Below the pieces are notes generated by a model. It saw only the letters and a list, made by a program, of their open reading frames with translations, did not search any database and was not told the origin of the DNA. From contig JAJZVE010000212.1 in the NCBI GenBank assembly GCA_021845835.1, positions 1-7,498 of the forward strand: a stretch of 7,498 nucleotides of DNA, read 5' to 3'. A program made the translations under genes and the position numbers. Of this stretch, positions 7,335 through 7,498 are shown in pieces (positions within the stretch are counted from its first letter, which is position 1; every line of letters starts with the position of its first letter). Origin of the DNA: Pseudomonadota bacterium. Lineage in GTDB: Bacteria > Pseudomonadota > Alphaproteobacteria > Acetobacterales > Acetobacteraceae.

Positions 7335-7352
7335 AACCCATCTGGATGGGTT
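7335..7352. repeat. Perfect inverted repeat upstream of DUF4160 (candidate operator)
   Basis: AACCCATC, a 2-base centre TG, then GATGGGTT: eight perfect base pairs on each side. It lies 8 bp upstream of the DUF4160 ATG at 7326 (minus strand), where a repressor would block transcription or translation initiation. It could be an operator for self-regulation of the two-gene module, or an RNA hairpin over the leader. It has no T-run and is in the wrong place for a terminator. Confidence 0.6.
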
Positions 7353-7498
7353 GTACAGGGGAGCCATGTTGGCTTTCGTTGTGGTTTCACAAGGCGCGCG
7401 CTACGGTAGTAAATATTCGCCGCTTTGCTTTTCATTGAAGAGAATTTTTGTAATAAGTAACTTATGCTCGTGTCTTGTTCATAATTATATTTGAATTT
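7353..7498. other. Non-coding, AT-rich right-hand flank
   Basis: No gene is supported here. Bases 7401-7498 contain about 29 G or C of 98 by hand count, against roughly 70% elsewhere. On the minus strand a TATAAT (7484-7489) could be a -10 element, but its -35 would lie outside the window. A 13-bp inverted repeat, ATAAGT-A-ACTTAT, sits at 7453-7465. The segment is probably the upstream region of the DUF4160-DUF2442 pair, or the start of laterally acquired DNA. Confidence 0.5.

Noticed and set aside
7202..7435. A 77-codon minus-strand frame starting in the AT-rich flank
   Set aside because: It has no family resemblance past its first residues and overlaps the DUF4160 coding sequence in a different frame.
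1..7498. CRISPR arrays, insertion sequences or replication origins
   Set aside because: No direct repeat-spacer pattern, transposase motif, terminal inverted repeats or DnaA-box cluster was seen on reading both strands.

Overview
The window is about 72% GC for most of its length. Protein motifs and gene order point to an alphaproteobacterium, most likely Rhodospirillales/Acetobacteraceae-like. This is inferred from protein style and the plsY-dprA-topA order, not from a marker gene. Every gene I can support lies on the minus strand. The very long plus-strand open frames opposite them (for example about 148-4290) are GC-driven shadows.

Reading in the direction of transcription, from right to left. 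Positions 7353-7498 are non-coding; the last ~100 bases are AT-rich (about 30% GC by hand count) and unlike the rest of the window. Next comes a small accessory module: a DUF4160 gene broken by a one-base frameshift (7083-7326), overlapped by an intact DUF2442 gene (6692-7099). A perfect 18-bp palindrome lies just upstream of the DUF4160 start. Positions 6340-6691 hold no intact gene, only a possible decayed N-terminal scrap of an M20-type hydrolase on the plus strand. Two tandem D-2-hydroxyacid dehydrogenase genes follow (5374-6339 and 4398-5360), 13 bp apart, each with a clear ribosome binding site.

After a 66-bp gap containing a good sigma70-like promoter comes a compact housekeeping operon. 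It consists of plsY (phospholipid acyltransferase), dprA (ssDNA-binding RecA loader; ATGA overlap with plsY) and topA (DNA topoisomerase I; 24 bp after dprA). topA runs off the left edge with its C-terminal tail unfinished. The promoter sits so close to the plsY ATG that the transcript is predicted to be leaderless or nearly so.

The dehydrogenases probably reduce glyoxylate/hydroxypyruvate-type 2-oxoacids. The plsY-dprA-topA group links membrane lipid synthesis and DNA processing only by gene order. The least explained part is the right end: the DUF4160-DUF2442 pair, its palindrome and the abrupt drop in GC, which together look like the edge of an accessory region.
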